Assembly (NCBI RefSeq): GCF_006438825.1
Contig: NZ_RCZP01000036.1
Coordinates: 300 to 53,781 of the forward strand
Source: Muricoccus nepalensis
Lineage (GTDB): Bacteria > Pseudomonadota > Alphaproteobacteria > Acetobacterales > Acetobacteraceae
Reading direction: 5' to 3'
Length of the DNA stretch: 53,482 bases
The notes beneath the pieces are model-generated. The model searched no databases, was not told the DNA's origin, and saw only the letters and a program-made list of their open reading frames with translations. Position numbers and translations under genes: made by a program. This document shows positions 1-7,732 of this stretch, in pieces. Within the stretch, counting starts at the first letter, position 1, and each line of letters begins with the position of its first letter.

Positions 1-12
1 CATGCATATTCC

Positions 13-99
13 TGGTTGCAGGACGCCTCGCTCAGGAATTCTGAAAACCGCCCCTAAGGATCGCGGTGCGGCCAGCGTGCTGGTTGCCGGACGCGTCGC
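13..99. repeat. Imperfect 19-bp direct repeat pair
   Basis: TGGTTGCAGGACGCCTCGC at 13-31 recurs at 81-99 with two mismatches, starting 68 bp later. It could be a remnant of a mobile element end or paired regulator sites. Nothing in the flanks identifies it. Confidence 0.5.
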
Positions 100-384
100 G
101 ACAGACCGGACACGCTGCCCGCCGCAGCGACGCGCGAGGGAGCGAACAATTCAAGGAAGCGCTGAACCATGATGCTGCTCCAACTTCTAAGTACCTAAAT
201 TAAATCACCATATTGTTATCTATCGGTCAGCATCCCATGCACCACCGGAACATTGTCGAATACACAACTTACGGTTTGTAGATCCGAATGTTCTCATCTT
301 CTCCCACAACCCACGAACACATCTCCGCCTAGATACATCCTATTCTAAGAGTAATTTTCACCTATTTTCTCATAAATTGGATTA

Positions 385-398
385 GTTGCCCGAGCAAC
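385..398. promoter_or_regulatory. Small inverted repeat upstream of csgF
   Basis: GTTGC-CCGA-GCAAC is a perfect 5-bp inverted repeat in the AT-rich leader about 105 bp before the csgF start. It could be an operator for the curli operon, but the arms are short and chance occurrence is possible. Confidence 0.25.
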
Positions 399-501
399 CA
401 CTCTAAGTAGTAATTCTAAATTGTTGTCTCAAAATTTGGTTAAGCTACAACTCCCCGAAGACGCAGCCAGCACAACTGCAGGACTGATTCGGGAAGCCAC
501 A

Positions 502-960
502 ATGAACAGGTTCGCTGTACTTGCCTCTGCTTGTCTTTTGTTAGGCTTCACGGCGACGCATCAAGTCCTCGCACGCGACCTCGTCTACCAGCCGGTCAAT
601 CCCTCATTCGGCGGCAGCCCGCTGAACGGATCCTATCTCCTTGGGCAAGCTTCCGCGAACAACGCCCGCTTCAACGAAAGCCCCGACGCTAAACGCCAGC
701 GCCGGCAGCAGGAGGCCTTCAGCCTCTCCAACGACCCGGCGGCGCAGTTCCAGCGGCAGATCACGTCCAGCCTCCTGAGCCAGATCGCCTCCACCGTCGG
801 CCAGCAGATCCTCGGCGAGAACGCCCGCGACAGCGGCCAGTTCTCCGTCGGCGGGACCTCCGTGGTGTTCAACCGGGTCGGCGGCCAGATCGTCATCGAC
901 ATCAACGAGGGAGCGACCGGCGGGCAGACGCGCGTGACCCTGCCGGTGCCGAACTTCTGA
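502..960 (+). CDS. csgF: CsgF, curli assembly/transport component
   Basis: The 152-residue product has a Sec signal peptide cleaved near VLA|RD (after about residue 24). The mature N-terminus DLVYQPVNPSFGG is the family's recognisable signature. In known curli systems CsgF binds the CsgG pore at the outer membrane and couples secretion to nucleation at the cell surface. The ATG at 502 was chosen because the hydrophobic signal sequence begins there; the upstream in-frame extension is leader-like. csgG follows 3 bases after the stop, so the two are cotranscribed and probably translationally coupled. The family assignment rests on the mature N-terminus, the length (E. coli CsgF is about 138 residues) and the neighbours. 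Confidence 0.9.
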   Translation: MNRFAVLASACLLLGFTATHQVLARDLVYQPVNPSFGGSPLNGSYLLGQASANNARFNESPDAKRQRRQQEAFSLSNDPAAQFQRQITSSLLSQIASTVGQQILGENARDSGQFSVGGTSVVFNRVGGQIVIDINEGATGGQTRVTLPVPNF

Positions 961-963
961 TCC

Positions 964-1881
964 ATGGCGACGCTCCGTTCCTTCGCGGCGGCCTCGTGCC
1001 TGCTCGCGCTCGCCGCCTGCGGCACCGCCCCCGCCACGATGCTCGCCGAAAGCCCCACCCTGGGGCGGCGGACGGAGACGGTGGACAGCCTGCGCTCCCT
1101 CCCCGGGCCGAAGAGCCAGCTTGACGTCGCGGTGTTCAGCTTCCTCGACCAGACGGGGCAGCACCGGCCGAACAACAACTTCGCCGAGTACTCCTTCGCG
1201 GTCACGCAAGGCGGGGCCTCGATCCTTATCAACGCCCTCATGGAAGCCGGCCGCGGCAGCCGCCCCTGGTTCCGCGTGGTCGAGCGCAACCGCGTCGCCG
1301 ACCTCTTCCAGGAGCGACAGATCATCCGCGCCAACCGCGCGGAGAACATGGGTCCGGACGGACGCCCCCTGCCGCCCATCGGCCCCCTCCGCAACGCGGG
1401 CCTGATCGTGACGGGCGGCATCATCGCTTACGACAGCAACGTCCTGACCAGCGGCTTCGGCGCCAGCTACCTCGGCATCGGCGCCTCCACGGAGTACCGC
1501 CGCGACAGTGTCTCGGTCTTCCTCCGCGTCGTCTCCGTGCTGACCGGCGAGGTGCTGGTCAGCGTCACCACGGACAAGACGATCTACAGTGTCGGCCTGC
1601 AGGGCGGCGCCAACCGCTACGTCGGCTTCAACCGCCTGCTGCAGATCGAGGGCGGCGTCACCACCAACGAGCCCCGCCAGCTCGCTGTCCGCCAGGCCAT
1701 CGAAAAGGCCGTCCACGCCATGATCGTGGAGGGCGCGAGCAGAGGCTTCTGGGGCTTTGAGGACGAAGCACAGGGTCGCGAGCTGGTCCGTGAGTACGAG
1801 ACCACGCGCGACGGACAGATCCCACCACGGGCCACCGCCGACTCTCCTCCCGGCGGAGCAACAGCCCGTGGCGGTGCATGA
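964..1881 (+). CDS. csgG: CsgG, curli secretion channel lipoprotein
   Basis: A 305-residue outer-membrane lipoprotein. It has a lipobox LALAAC with Cys19 and then the CsgG domain, with family-like segments such as DVAVFSFLDQTGQ, FRVVERNRVADLFQERQ and VTGGIIAYDSN. The segment SVTTDKTIYSVGLQGG lies in the region that forms the pore barrel in characterised CsgG. The role is a nonameric diffusion channel exporting curlin subunits. The C-terminal 30 or so residues are low-complexity (Pro/Ala/Gly-rich) and extend past the usual end. It sits between csgF and the major curlin gene in one operon. Confidence 0.95.
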   Translation: MATLRSFAAASCLLALAACGTAPATMLAESPTLGRRTETVDSLRSLPGPKSQLDVAVFSFLDQTGQHRPNNNFAEYSFAVTQGGASILINALMEAGRGSRPWFRVVERNRVADLFQERQIIRANRAENMGPDGRPLPPIGPLRNAGLIVTGGIIAYDSNVLTSGFGASYLGIGASTEYRRDSVSVFLRVVSVLTGEVLVSVTTDKTIYSVGLQGGANRYVGFNRLLQIEGGVTTNEPRQLAVRQAIEKAVHAMIVEGASRGFWGFEDEAQGRELVREYETTRDGQIPPRATADSPPGGATARGGA

Positions 1882-1897
1882 CAGGAGGAAATGTGAA

Positions 1898-2647
1898 ATG
1901 TCCAAAACGAAAGACCCCAGAATGAAGAAGATCCTTCTCGCCGGCGTGGCCGCGTTCGGCCTGTCCTTCGGCGCCATGGCGGCGGACAACTACGCCTCGA
2001 TCGACCAGGTCGGCACCTCGAACAACAACGTCCAGTCGCAGACCGGGATCAACGGCCGCTTCGAGGCGACGCAGAACGGCACCTCGAACAACAACAACCA
2101 GCAGCAGACCGGCAACAACAACCGTGGCCGGGTCGAGCAGACCGGCACGAATAACTTTGCGGGTCAGACGCAGTCCGGGTCGAGCAACAACGGCAACGGC
2201 ACCGGCTTCGGGTGGGGTGCCTTCGTCCGGCAGAACGGCGTAAGCAACGTCGCCGTGCAGAATCAGAGCGGCAACGCCAACCAGGCCCGCGGCTACCAGA
2301 GCGGTGACCGCCAGTCCCTGTCGCAGACCCAGAGCGGCAGCGAGAACAACGCCTACTCCGATCAGGCCAACTCGACGAACAGCAGCGTGACGCAGAGCCA
2401 GAGCGGCACGGCCAGCCGCGCCATCGCCTACCAGGGATCGGCGACCAACAGCAGCATCTCGCAGACCCAGAACGCCGGCTCGAACAACTACGCCTACAGC
2501 CAGCAGTACTTCGGCAACAACATGCAGGCGTCCATCACGCAGACGGGCAGCAATCACGTCGCCGTCACCGATCAGAGCGGCAGCAACCTGACGGCCATCG
2601 CGACCCAGAGCGGTGTCGCCAACTTCTCCAGGCAGACCCAGCGCTGA
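1898..2647 (+). CDS. csgA: Major curlin subunit, CsgA-like amyloid
   Basis: A 249-residue secreted amyloid subunit. The start is the ATG at 1898, preceded by AGGAGGAA about 8 bases upstream; a second ATG at 1922 is also possible. After a signal peptide ending near AMA|AD, the mature protein is almost wholly curlin-type repeats rich in Gln, Asn, Ser and Gly. They follow a Q-x-G-x-x-N-x5-Q-x-G beta-strand-turn-strand pattern, and I count roughly ten imperfect copies, against five in E. coli CsgA. It is predicted to be exported through CsgG and to polymerise outside the cell. A hairpin after the stop separates it from the minor subunit gene. Confidence 0.9.
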   Translation: MSKTKDPRMKKILLAGVAAFGLSFGAMAADNYASIDQVGTSNNNVQSQTGINGRFEATQNGTSNNNNQQQTGNNNRGRVEQTGTNNFAGQTQSGSSNNGNGTGFGWGAFVRQNGVSNVAVQNQSGNANQARGYQSGDRQSLSQTQSGSENNAYSDQANSTNSSVTQSQSGTASRAIAYQGSATNSSISQTQNAGSNNYAYSQQYFGNNMQASITQTGSNHVAVTDQSGSNLTAIATQSGVANFSRQTQR

Positions 2648-2661
2648 GTCCTGGCAATCGG

Positions 2662-2686
2662 CGGGGGAGGGGAATACCCTCCCCCG
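2662..2686 (+). terminator. Intra-operon hairpin between major and minor curlin genes
   Basis: A perfect 10-bp stem, CGGGGGAGGG with CCCTCCCCCG, encloses a 5-base loop (GAATA). It starts 14 bases after the csgA stop and ends 20 bases before the minor curlin ATG. There is no U-tract, so it may act as a partial terminator or as a 3' mRNA stabiliser that favours the major subunit. Confidence 0.6.
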
Positions 2687-2706
2687 TCATCTACGCGGAG
2701 GTTGTC

Positions 2707-3108
2707 ATGAAGAAGCTCCTGCTCATGCTGGCCTCTGGCCTGGCAGGACCGGCCGTGGCTGCCGATACCCCCGTCTCCACCGACCAAGCCACCCAGCGCA
2801 TCATCTCCCGCGCCGGCGGCGGGCAGGTCTCCGACATTACTCAGCAGGGCACGGGCAACTGGGGCGAGACGAACCAGAACGGCACCAACAACACCGCCCG
2901 CATCCTCCAGCAGGGCGCGGGGAACACGTCCATCATCACGCAGAGCGGCAGCAACCTCTCGGCCGAGAGCCTGCAGACCAACGGCGCCGGGGTGCGGATC
3001 GACCAGTCGGGCTCGGCCGGCGGCATCCGCGTGCAGCAGAGCGGACCAGGCGCCGGCGCCGCCTCCATCTTTTCCTCCGGAGCCCCCGCCACTGTCACCG
3101 TTCGCTAG
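2707..3108 (+). CDS. csgB: Minor curlin / CsgB-like nucleator
   Basis: A 133-residue protein with a Lys-rich N-terminus and a signal peptide cleaved near AVA|AD (residue 18). It carries about four curlin-like repeats (QQGTGNWGETNQNG, QQGAGNTSIITQSG and degenerate copies). It is shorter and less repetitive than the upstream major subunit, which suggests the nucleating CsgB role; that assignment is inference from length and position. The ATG at 2707 follows a GGAGG at 2697-2701. The reading frame of the next gene overlaps its last codons. Confidence 0.75.
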   Translation: MKKLLLMLASGLAGPAVAADTPVSTDQATQRIISRAGGGQVSDITQQGTGNWGETNQNGTNNTARILQQGAGNTSIITQSGSNLSAESLQTNGAGVRIDQSGSAGGIRVQQSGPGAGAASIFSSGAPATVTVR

Positions 3109-3643
3109 GGCCGCGCTCGCCCTCCTCCTCGCGCTTCCCGCGGGCACGGCTGCCGCCCAGGCCAGCCGCGAGCCGACGGACAGCCGCCGCCTCGCGCCCG
3201 CCGCCCGCCCGGCCCCTGCCGCCACGCCCCGCGGCGGCGGCGATGTCGCGCCGCAGCGCTTCATCCCGCCGGGCATCCGGCAGTTCCTGAACGACCGGCG
3301 GATCGACCCCCTCACCCGCGCCTTCCTGATGGACCTCGCGGGCAAGCGGCAGGAGGACTGGACCTTCGCGGACTACCAGCGCGTCATCGTCGTGGTGCCC
3401 AGCCTCACCGAACTGATGATCCCGACCCGCGTGCTGAGCGAGTTCTACGAGTTCATCAACCTCGACCCCACCAGCCTCTTCGACCCCCAGCTCGGCGCCT
3501 CCTGGCAGGCGACCTCTACGGCCTTCGACCCGCGCAACCTGCGCAACCGCCGCTGCTTCTACCTCCGCAACCTCGCGCAGTCAGACCCGGAATCGGTGAA
3601 GCTCACCGACCTCCTGAACTGCGGCGACGCGCGGGACGACTGA
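3092..3643 (+). CDS. Unrecognised secreted protein of the curli operon, apparent CTG start
   Basis: The frame is open from 2711 to 3643, but its first ATG/GTG/TTG is the ATG at 3329, which would give a 104-residue protein beginning in the middle of a conserved-looking domain. Just after the curlin stop the same frame encodes a clear signal peptide (Arg, then ALALLLALPAGTAAAQA). The CTG at 3092, with GGAG 9 bases upstream, gives 183 residues and overlaps the curlin gene by 17 bases. The mature part is a Pro/Ala-rich linker, then a soluble domain with Cys155 and Cys177 that could form a disulfide. It does not resemble CsgE, CsgC/CsgH or CsgD. Its position suggests a periplasmic or surface curli accessory protein. 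Confidence 0.6.
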   Translation: MSPFARAALALLLALPAGTAAAQASREPTDSRRLAPAARPAPAATPRGGGDVAPQRFIPPGIRQFLNDRRIDPLTRAFLMDLAGKRQEDWTFADYQRVIVVVPSLTELMIPTRVLSEFYEFINLDPTSLFDPQLGASWQATSTAFDPRNLRNRRCFYLRNLAQSDPESVKLTDLLNCGDARDD

Positions 3644-3656
3644 GCGCCGCGCCCGG

Positions 3657-5858
3657 CTACCCGAAGAGGAAGTCCCCCGCGCCGAGCGAGGCCAGCGACA
3701 GGCCCGCCACCGTCAGCACGTCCCCGGCGGGGGAGGTGATCACCACGTCCGCCCCCACCTGAGCGCTAGCCGCCAGCAGCGACGCCAGGTCGGCGAAGCT
3801 TCCGGCCTGGAACTGGATCACGTCCCGGTTCCCCGCCACCCGCCCGAAGTCCTGGATCACGTCCGCCCCCCATCCCGCCCCGAAGACGAAGCGGTCGTTC
3901 CCGGCTTCCCCGAAGAGCCGGTCGTTCCCCGCCCCGCCCAGGATCACGTCGGCCCCCGCCCCGCCGGCGAGAAGGTCGTCGCCGTCGCCCCCCTCGAGGA
4001 TGTCGTTGCCGGCGTCGCCGCGCAGCACGTCGCGGCCCTCCTCCCCCCGCAGGAGGTCGTCGCCCTCGCCGCCGAAGAGCAGGTCGTTGCCCACGCCGCC
4101 GAGGAGGGTGTCGGCGCCGCCCCCGCCCGCGAGCGTGTCGTCGCCGGCCTCGCCGCGGAGGTAGTCGTCGCCGGCCTGCGCGTCGAAGAGGTCGGGGCCG
4201 CCGCCGAAGAGCAGGTCGTCCCCGTCGCCGCCCAGAAGGGTGTCGCCCCCCTCCCCTCCCGTGAGCACGTCGCGCCCCGCCCCGCCGTTGGCGATGTCGT
4301 CCCCCGCGCCGGCGTGGATGACGTCAGCCCCGTCGCCGCCCGTCAGCAGGTCCCCGCCCTCCCCGCCGGCGAGGAGGTCGTCCCCGGCCTCCCCTGCCAG
4401 CATGTCGTCCCCCGCCTCCCCCCGCAGGTGGTCGTTGCCGTCGCCCCCGAAGGCGACGTCGGCGCCGTCGCCGCCGAGGAGCTGGTCGTGGCCCACGCCG
4501 CCGCGGAGGGTGTCGCCGCCCGCGCCGCCGCTCAGCGTGTCGTTGCCGTCGCCGCCGTCGGCCACGTCGTCCCCGTCGCCCGCCTCGATCAGGTCCGCCC
4601 CGTCGCCGCCGTCAATCCGGTCGGCCCCCACGCCCCCGGCGAGGAAGTCCGCCCCCGCGCCGCCGGACAGGCTGTCGTCGCCCCCGCCGCCGAACAGCGT
4701 GTTCGCGCCCGCGTCCCCCGCCAGCGCATCCGCGAAACCCGAGCCGACGACCCGCTCGACGCCCGCGAGGGCATCGCCCGCCGCGTCGCCCCCGCTCCCC
4801 GTGCCCGCGAGCAGGTCCACCGCGACGGCGGCGGGGGAGGCGCCGTAATCCGCGGTGTCGGTCCCGCTACCGCCGTCCAGAAGGTCCGCCCCGGCGCCGC
4901 CCGCCAGCGTGTCGTCGCCCGCGCCGCCGGCCAGCGTGTCGTCGCCACCCCCGCCCGAGAGGAGGTCGCCGCCGCCGCCGCCGTCGAGCCGGTTCGCCGC
5001 CGCGTCCCCGGTGAGGGTGTCCGCGAGCGCGGTGCCGACGATGTTCTCGACGCCCACAAGCTCGTCGCCCGCCGCATCGCCGCCGCTCCCCGTGCCCGCG
5101 AGCAGGTCCACGGCGACGTCGGAGAGGGAGGCGGCGTAGTCCACGGTGTCCGATCCCGCGCCGCCGTCGAGCCGGTCCGCCCCCGCGCCACCCACCAGCC
5201 GGTCGTCGCCCGCGCCGCCCGAGAGGGTGTCGTCACCCTCGCCGCCGAGCAGCGCGTTCGCGTCGGCATCCCCTGTCAGCACGTCCCCGAAGGCCGAGCC
5301 CAGCAGGTCCTCTATGCCGACCAGCACGTCGCCCGCCGCCTCGCCGCCGCTCCCCGTGCCGGCGAGCAGGTCCACCACCACCCCCGCTGGGGCCGTGCGG
5401 TAGTCCGCCGCGTCGATGCCGCCGCCGCCGTCCAGGAGGTCCGCCCCCGCGCCACCCGCCAAGGTATCGTTCCCAGCACCGCCGGACAGGCTGTCGTCCC
5501 CGCCGTAGCCGCGAAGCACGTCGTTCCCGCTGCCGGTCGCCAACGCGTCGCCGAGCGTGCCGCCCGCCATCAATTGGTTCCCGGTTCCCGCCGAGAAGTC
5601 GAACTTCACGCTGATCAGCGAGGGCTGGGCGGGGCCGGTGACGTCGAGCGAGATGCCCAGCACACCGGTGCCGAGGATGTAGGAGAAGCGGTCAAGGCCC
5701 CGCAGCGCCTCGTTCTGGAGCACGTCGGCCACATCGCCGAGCACGAAGGCGTCCGACAGCCCGAAGCGGTTCGCAAGGAGCACGCCCAGGTTCATCAGGT
5801 TGCCGCCACTGGCCGGGTCGAAGTCGCGGCCGATCGTGTAGCGGAAGGTGCCAGGCAT
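3657..5858 (-). CDS. RTX-type calcium-binding repeat protein
   Basis: A 733-residue protein with about 100 non-repetitive N-terminal residues and then dozens of GGxGxDxLx nonapeptides, the calcium-binding beta-roll of RTX proteins. The array holds three larger modules in which nonapeptides alternate with a conserved segment (DLLAGTGSGG...AAGD). The C-terminus (after RFVFGAGWGADVIQDF) is the usual capping and type I secretion region. There is no N-terminal signal peptide, as expected for type I export. No catalytic domain is visible, so an adhesin, surface-layer or matrix role is inferred. No type I ABC transporter genes are adjacent. It converges on the curli operon. Confidence 0.88.
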   Translation of the reverse strand: MPGTFRYTIGRDFDPASGGNLMNLGVLLANRFGLSDAFVLGDVADVLQNEALRGLDRFSYILGTGVLGISLDVTGPAQPSLISVKFDFSAGTGNQLMAGGTLGDALATGSGNDVLRGYGGDDSLSGGAGNDTLAGGAGADLLDGGGGIDAADYRTAPAGVVVDLLAGTGSGGEAAGDVLVGIEDLLGSAFGDVLTGDADANALLGGEGDDTLSGGAGDDRLVGGAGADRLDGGAGSDTVDYAASLSDVAVDLLAGTGSGGDAAGDELVGVENIVGTALADTLTGDAAANRLDGGGGGDLLSGGGGDDTLAGGAGDDTLAGGAGADLLDGGSGTDTADYGASPAAVAVDLLAGTGSGGDAAGDALAGVERVVGSGFADALAGDAGANTLFGGGGDDSLSGGAGADFLAGGVGADRIDGGDGADLIEAGDGDDVADGGDGNDTLSGGAGGDTLRGGVGHDQLLGGDGADVAFGGDGNDHLRGEAGDDMLAGEAGDDLLAGGEGGDLLTGGDGADVIHAGAGDDIANGGAGRDVLTGGEGGDTLLGGDGDDLLFGGGPDLFDAQAGDDYLRGEAGDDTLAGGGGADTLLGGVGNDLLFGGEGDDLLRGEEGRDVLRGDAGNDILEGGDGDDLLAGGAGADVILGGAGNDRLFGEAGNDRFVFGAGWGADVIQDFGRVAGNRDVIQFQAGSFADLASLLAASAQVGADVVITSPAGDVLTVAGLSLASLGAGDFLFG

Positions 5859-5984
5859 GGGTCGTTCTGTCCTCTCGCCCGGCGTTCTTGCCGGGGCGCG
5901 CCCGCGGCACGGGTGCCGCCGGGGGAGGCTAGCCGCCCAATGGTAAACATTCCGCCCACGCTCCGCCGGTGCAGGCCGCCCCGC

Positions 5985-7625
5985 TCAGGGCGCGCGGCAG
6001 GCGAAGCTCTCGGCCCGCGCGGGGTCGCCGCCCCCGAAATGCGGGTAGGCTGGGTAGCGGCAGAGGGGACGCGACGCCGCGCCGTCCGCCGTGGTTTGAA
6101 CCAGCGGCCCCGGCGGCGTGCCCCCCTCCACCCAGGCGTCGAGCACGCCGAGCAGGTCCACGAAGCCCGGCAGCGCCCGGCCCGTCGCCACGTCGGTCGC
6201 AATGCCCGAGTGGTTCGCGCCGTGGTGCAGGTAGAAGCGCGCGATGCCGTCCACCGCCTCGCCGCCCAGGCGCGCGCGCACCGCCTCCCAGTAGGCCATG
6301 CCCGCGCCGGGAGACTGGGCGTAGTCGGCCATGTGCTCCTTCAGCAGCAGCCGCCCGCCGCGGCGCGCGAAGGCGGAGAGGTCCGGGTCGGTCGCGTCCA
6401 TCACGGCGGAGAGGCGCCGCGCCCCCTCCGCGAAGTCGGCCATCGCGAAGCGGGCGGGGTCGTAGCTCGCGTCGCGCGCCAGGAAGTACCGGATCGCGCC
6501 GTTGCCGTAGTACCACTGCCGCGACTGCACCGCGGGACTCGGCAGGGGGAAGCGCGGCGCCTCGGGGCCGGTGGTCCAGGCGTTCATCCCGTCCGGCTGC
6601 GCCTCGCCCCCGATCGGCGCGCCGGGATAGGCGGCCAGGCCGTTCGCCAGCGCCATCCCGTACTCGTAGGGCGCGCGGTGGGTCTCGAGGAAGCGCACGG
6701 ACGCCTCGCCGAGGCATCCTTCCGTCGCGCCGCCGGCGCAGAGAAGGCTGCGGGGCGAGAAGGCCGCGCGGCAGGCGGGCTGGTTCGACACCACGCCGTC
6801 CGCCAGCCCGTCGAGCGCGTCGCAGGCGGCCAGCGTCGCGTCGTGCAGCCGCCGGACCGCGTCGGGCGAGAGCCAGGCGCCCTCGCGCTGCATCTGCCCG
6901 CCGCGCGTGCCGAAGCCTTGCAGCCCCACCCAGTTGATGACCGGCACGGAGGAGACCACGCCGTCGTAGCGCTCCGGGTAGCGCTGCGCGACCAGCAGCC
7001 CCTCCCGCCCGCCTTCCGAGCTGCCGTAGTAGTAGACCCGCGCCGGCGCGCGCCCGGCGACGCGCCGCATCACCGCCGCCGCCGCGTCGCGCACCTTCGG
7101 GTAGGCGGCGTGGGTGAAGTTCTCCAGCGCCTCGTCGTCTAGGGCGAAGGCCTGGATCTCGACGCCCGGCACGTTCTGGTGCCCGCTGTCCGTGCCGAAG
7201 GTGGCGAAGCCGCGCGACAGGGGATGCGGCGCCTGCGGCGGGTTCTCCCGGAGCTGCGCGAGCCCGGTGATGAGCACGCCGTTGAAGCCGCCGCCGCCGT
7301 ACTGCACCGCGCGCCCGTTCCACTCCTCCGGCAGGTTCACCTGGAAGACGATGGGCGGCGAGGCCGGCTGCCGCGGCTCGACGCGGCCGAGCACCTCGCA
7401 GCGCGCCGGCAGGTCGGCGTTGCCGGCAATCGGCGACGGACCCGCGGCGATCCGCCGCGCCGCCGTGACGGTGACGCCGCCGGAGGGAAGGCCGATCTCG
7501 CCCGCGGGGATCGTCGCCCCGGCCAGCGCCTCGCAGGGCGACTGCGCCGCTGCCGCGCGCGGCGCGAGCGCCGCCAGCACCGCGAGCGCGAGCGCCATCC
7601 TTCCCGAACCCGGCCTGTCTCTCAT
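5985..7625 (-). CDS. Tannase/feruloyl esterase family hydrolase
   Basis: A 546-residue alpha/beta hydrolase with a signal peptide (ALALAVLAALAPRAAAAQ). It has the family's nucleophile region GSSEGGREG (Ser203), the calcium-loop sequence around residues 268-278 (CDALDGLADGV), an acid near Asp434 and the histidine in GANHSG (His472). In characterised tannases, FaeB and MHETase the Ser and His each neighbour a Cys, forming a CS-D-HC disulfide. Here both cysteines are Ser. The likely reaction is hydrolysis of phenolic esters in the periplasm, with substrate unknown. The start at 7625 gives the signal peptide directly. It is transcribed with the SDR 107 bases upstream. Confidence 0.85.
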   Translation of the reverse strand: MRDRPGSGRMALALAVLAALAPRAAAAQSPCEALAGATIPAGEIGLPSGGVTVTAARRIAAGPSPIAGNADLPARCEVLGRVEPRQPASPPIVFQVNLPEEWNGRAVQYGGGGFNGVLITGLAQLRENPPQAPHPLSRGFATFGTDSGHQNVPGVEIQAFALDDEALENFTHAAYPKVRDAAAAVMRRVAGRAPARVYYYGSSEGGREGLLVAQRYPERYDGVVSSVPVINWVGLQGFGTRGGQMQREGAWLSPDAVRRLHDATLAACDALDGLADGVVSNQPACRAAFSPRSLLCAGGATEGCLGEASVRFLETHRAPYEYGMALANGLAAYPGAPIGGEAQPDGMNAWTTGPEAPRFPLPSPAVQSRQWYYGNGAIRYFLARDASYDPARFAMADFAEGARRLSAVMDATDPDLSAFARRGGRLLLKEHMADYAQSPGAGMAYWEAVRARLGGEAVDGIARFYLHHGANHSGIATDVATGRALPGFVDLLGVLDAWVEGGTPPGPLVQTTADGAASRPLCRYPAYPHFGGGDPARAESFACRAP

Positions 7626-7732
7626 GGTCGTCCTCCCGCCCCTTGCACGGCCGGCGCTCCGCCGCGCGGCTCCCCAGCCACGCGAAGTCTGCGGCCTCCC
7701 GCCGCCCCCGTCCATCGGGACGCCGGGCCGGG

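Larger units (their letters stand above)
1..501. other. AT-rich non-coding leader upstream of the curli operon
   Basis: No convincing gene lies here. From about 160 to 500 the DNA is strikingly AT-rich compared with the rest of the window and is stop-dense. This fits a regulatory region for curli genes or old foreign DNA. The first 160 bases are GC-richer and hold an imperfect direct repeat. An open frame runs into csgF from 421, but the signal peptide begins at the ATG at 502, so 421-501 is read as untranslated leader. No csgD-like regulator is visible in the window. Confidence 0.6.

Noticed and set aside
1-160. Transposase or insertion sequence end at the left edge
   Set aside because: No convincing terminal inverted repeat, transposase peptide or target duplication is visible; only a direct repeat pair.
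604-1989. 461-codon open frame on the minus strand opposite csgF/csgG
   Set aside because: Composition is Ala/Gly/Arg/Asp-rich with no motif. The opposite strand carries clearly conserved curli proteins; it is an antisense artefact of high GC.
3657-5858. DNA repeats considered as a non-coding satellite or CRISPR
   Set aside because: They translate into regular RTX nonapeptides in one long open frame.
4314-7142. 942-codon plus-strand frame opposite the RTX and esterase genes
   Set aside because: It spans two real minus-strand genes and their gap, and its product is Arg/Val/Ala-rich without recognisable domains.
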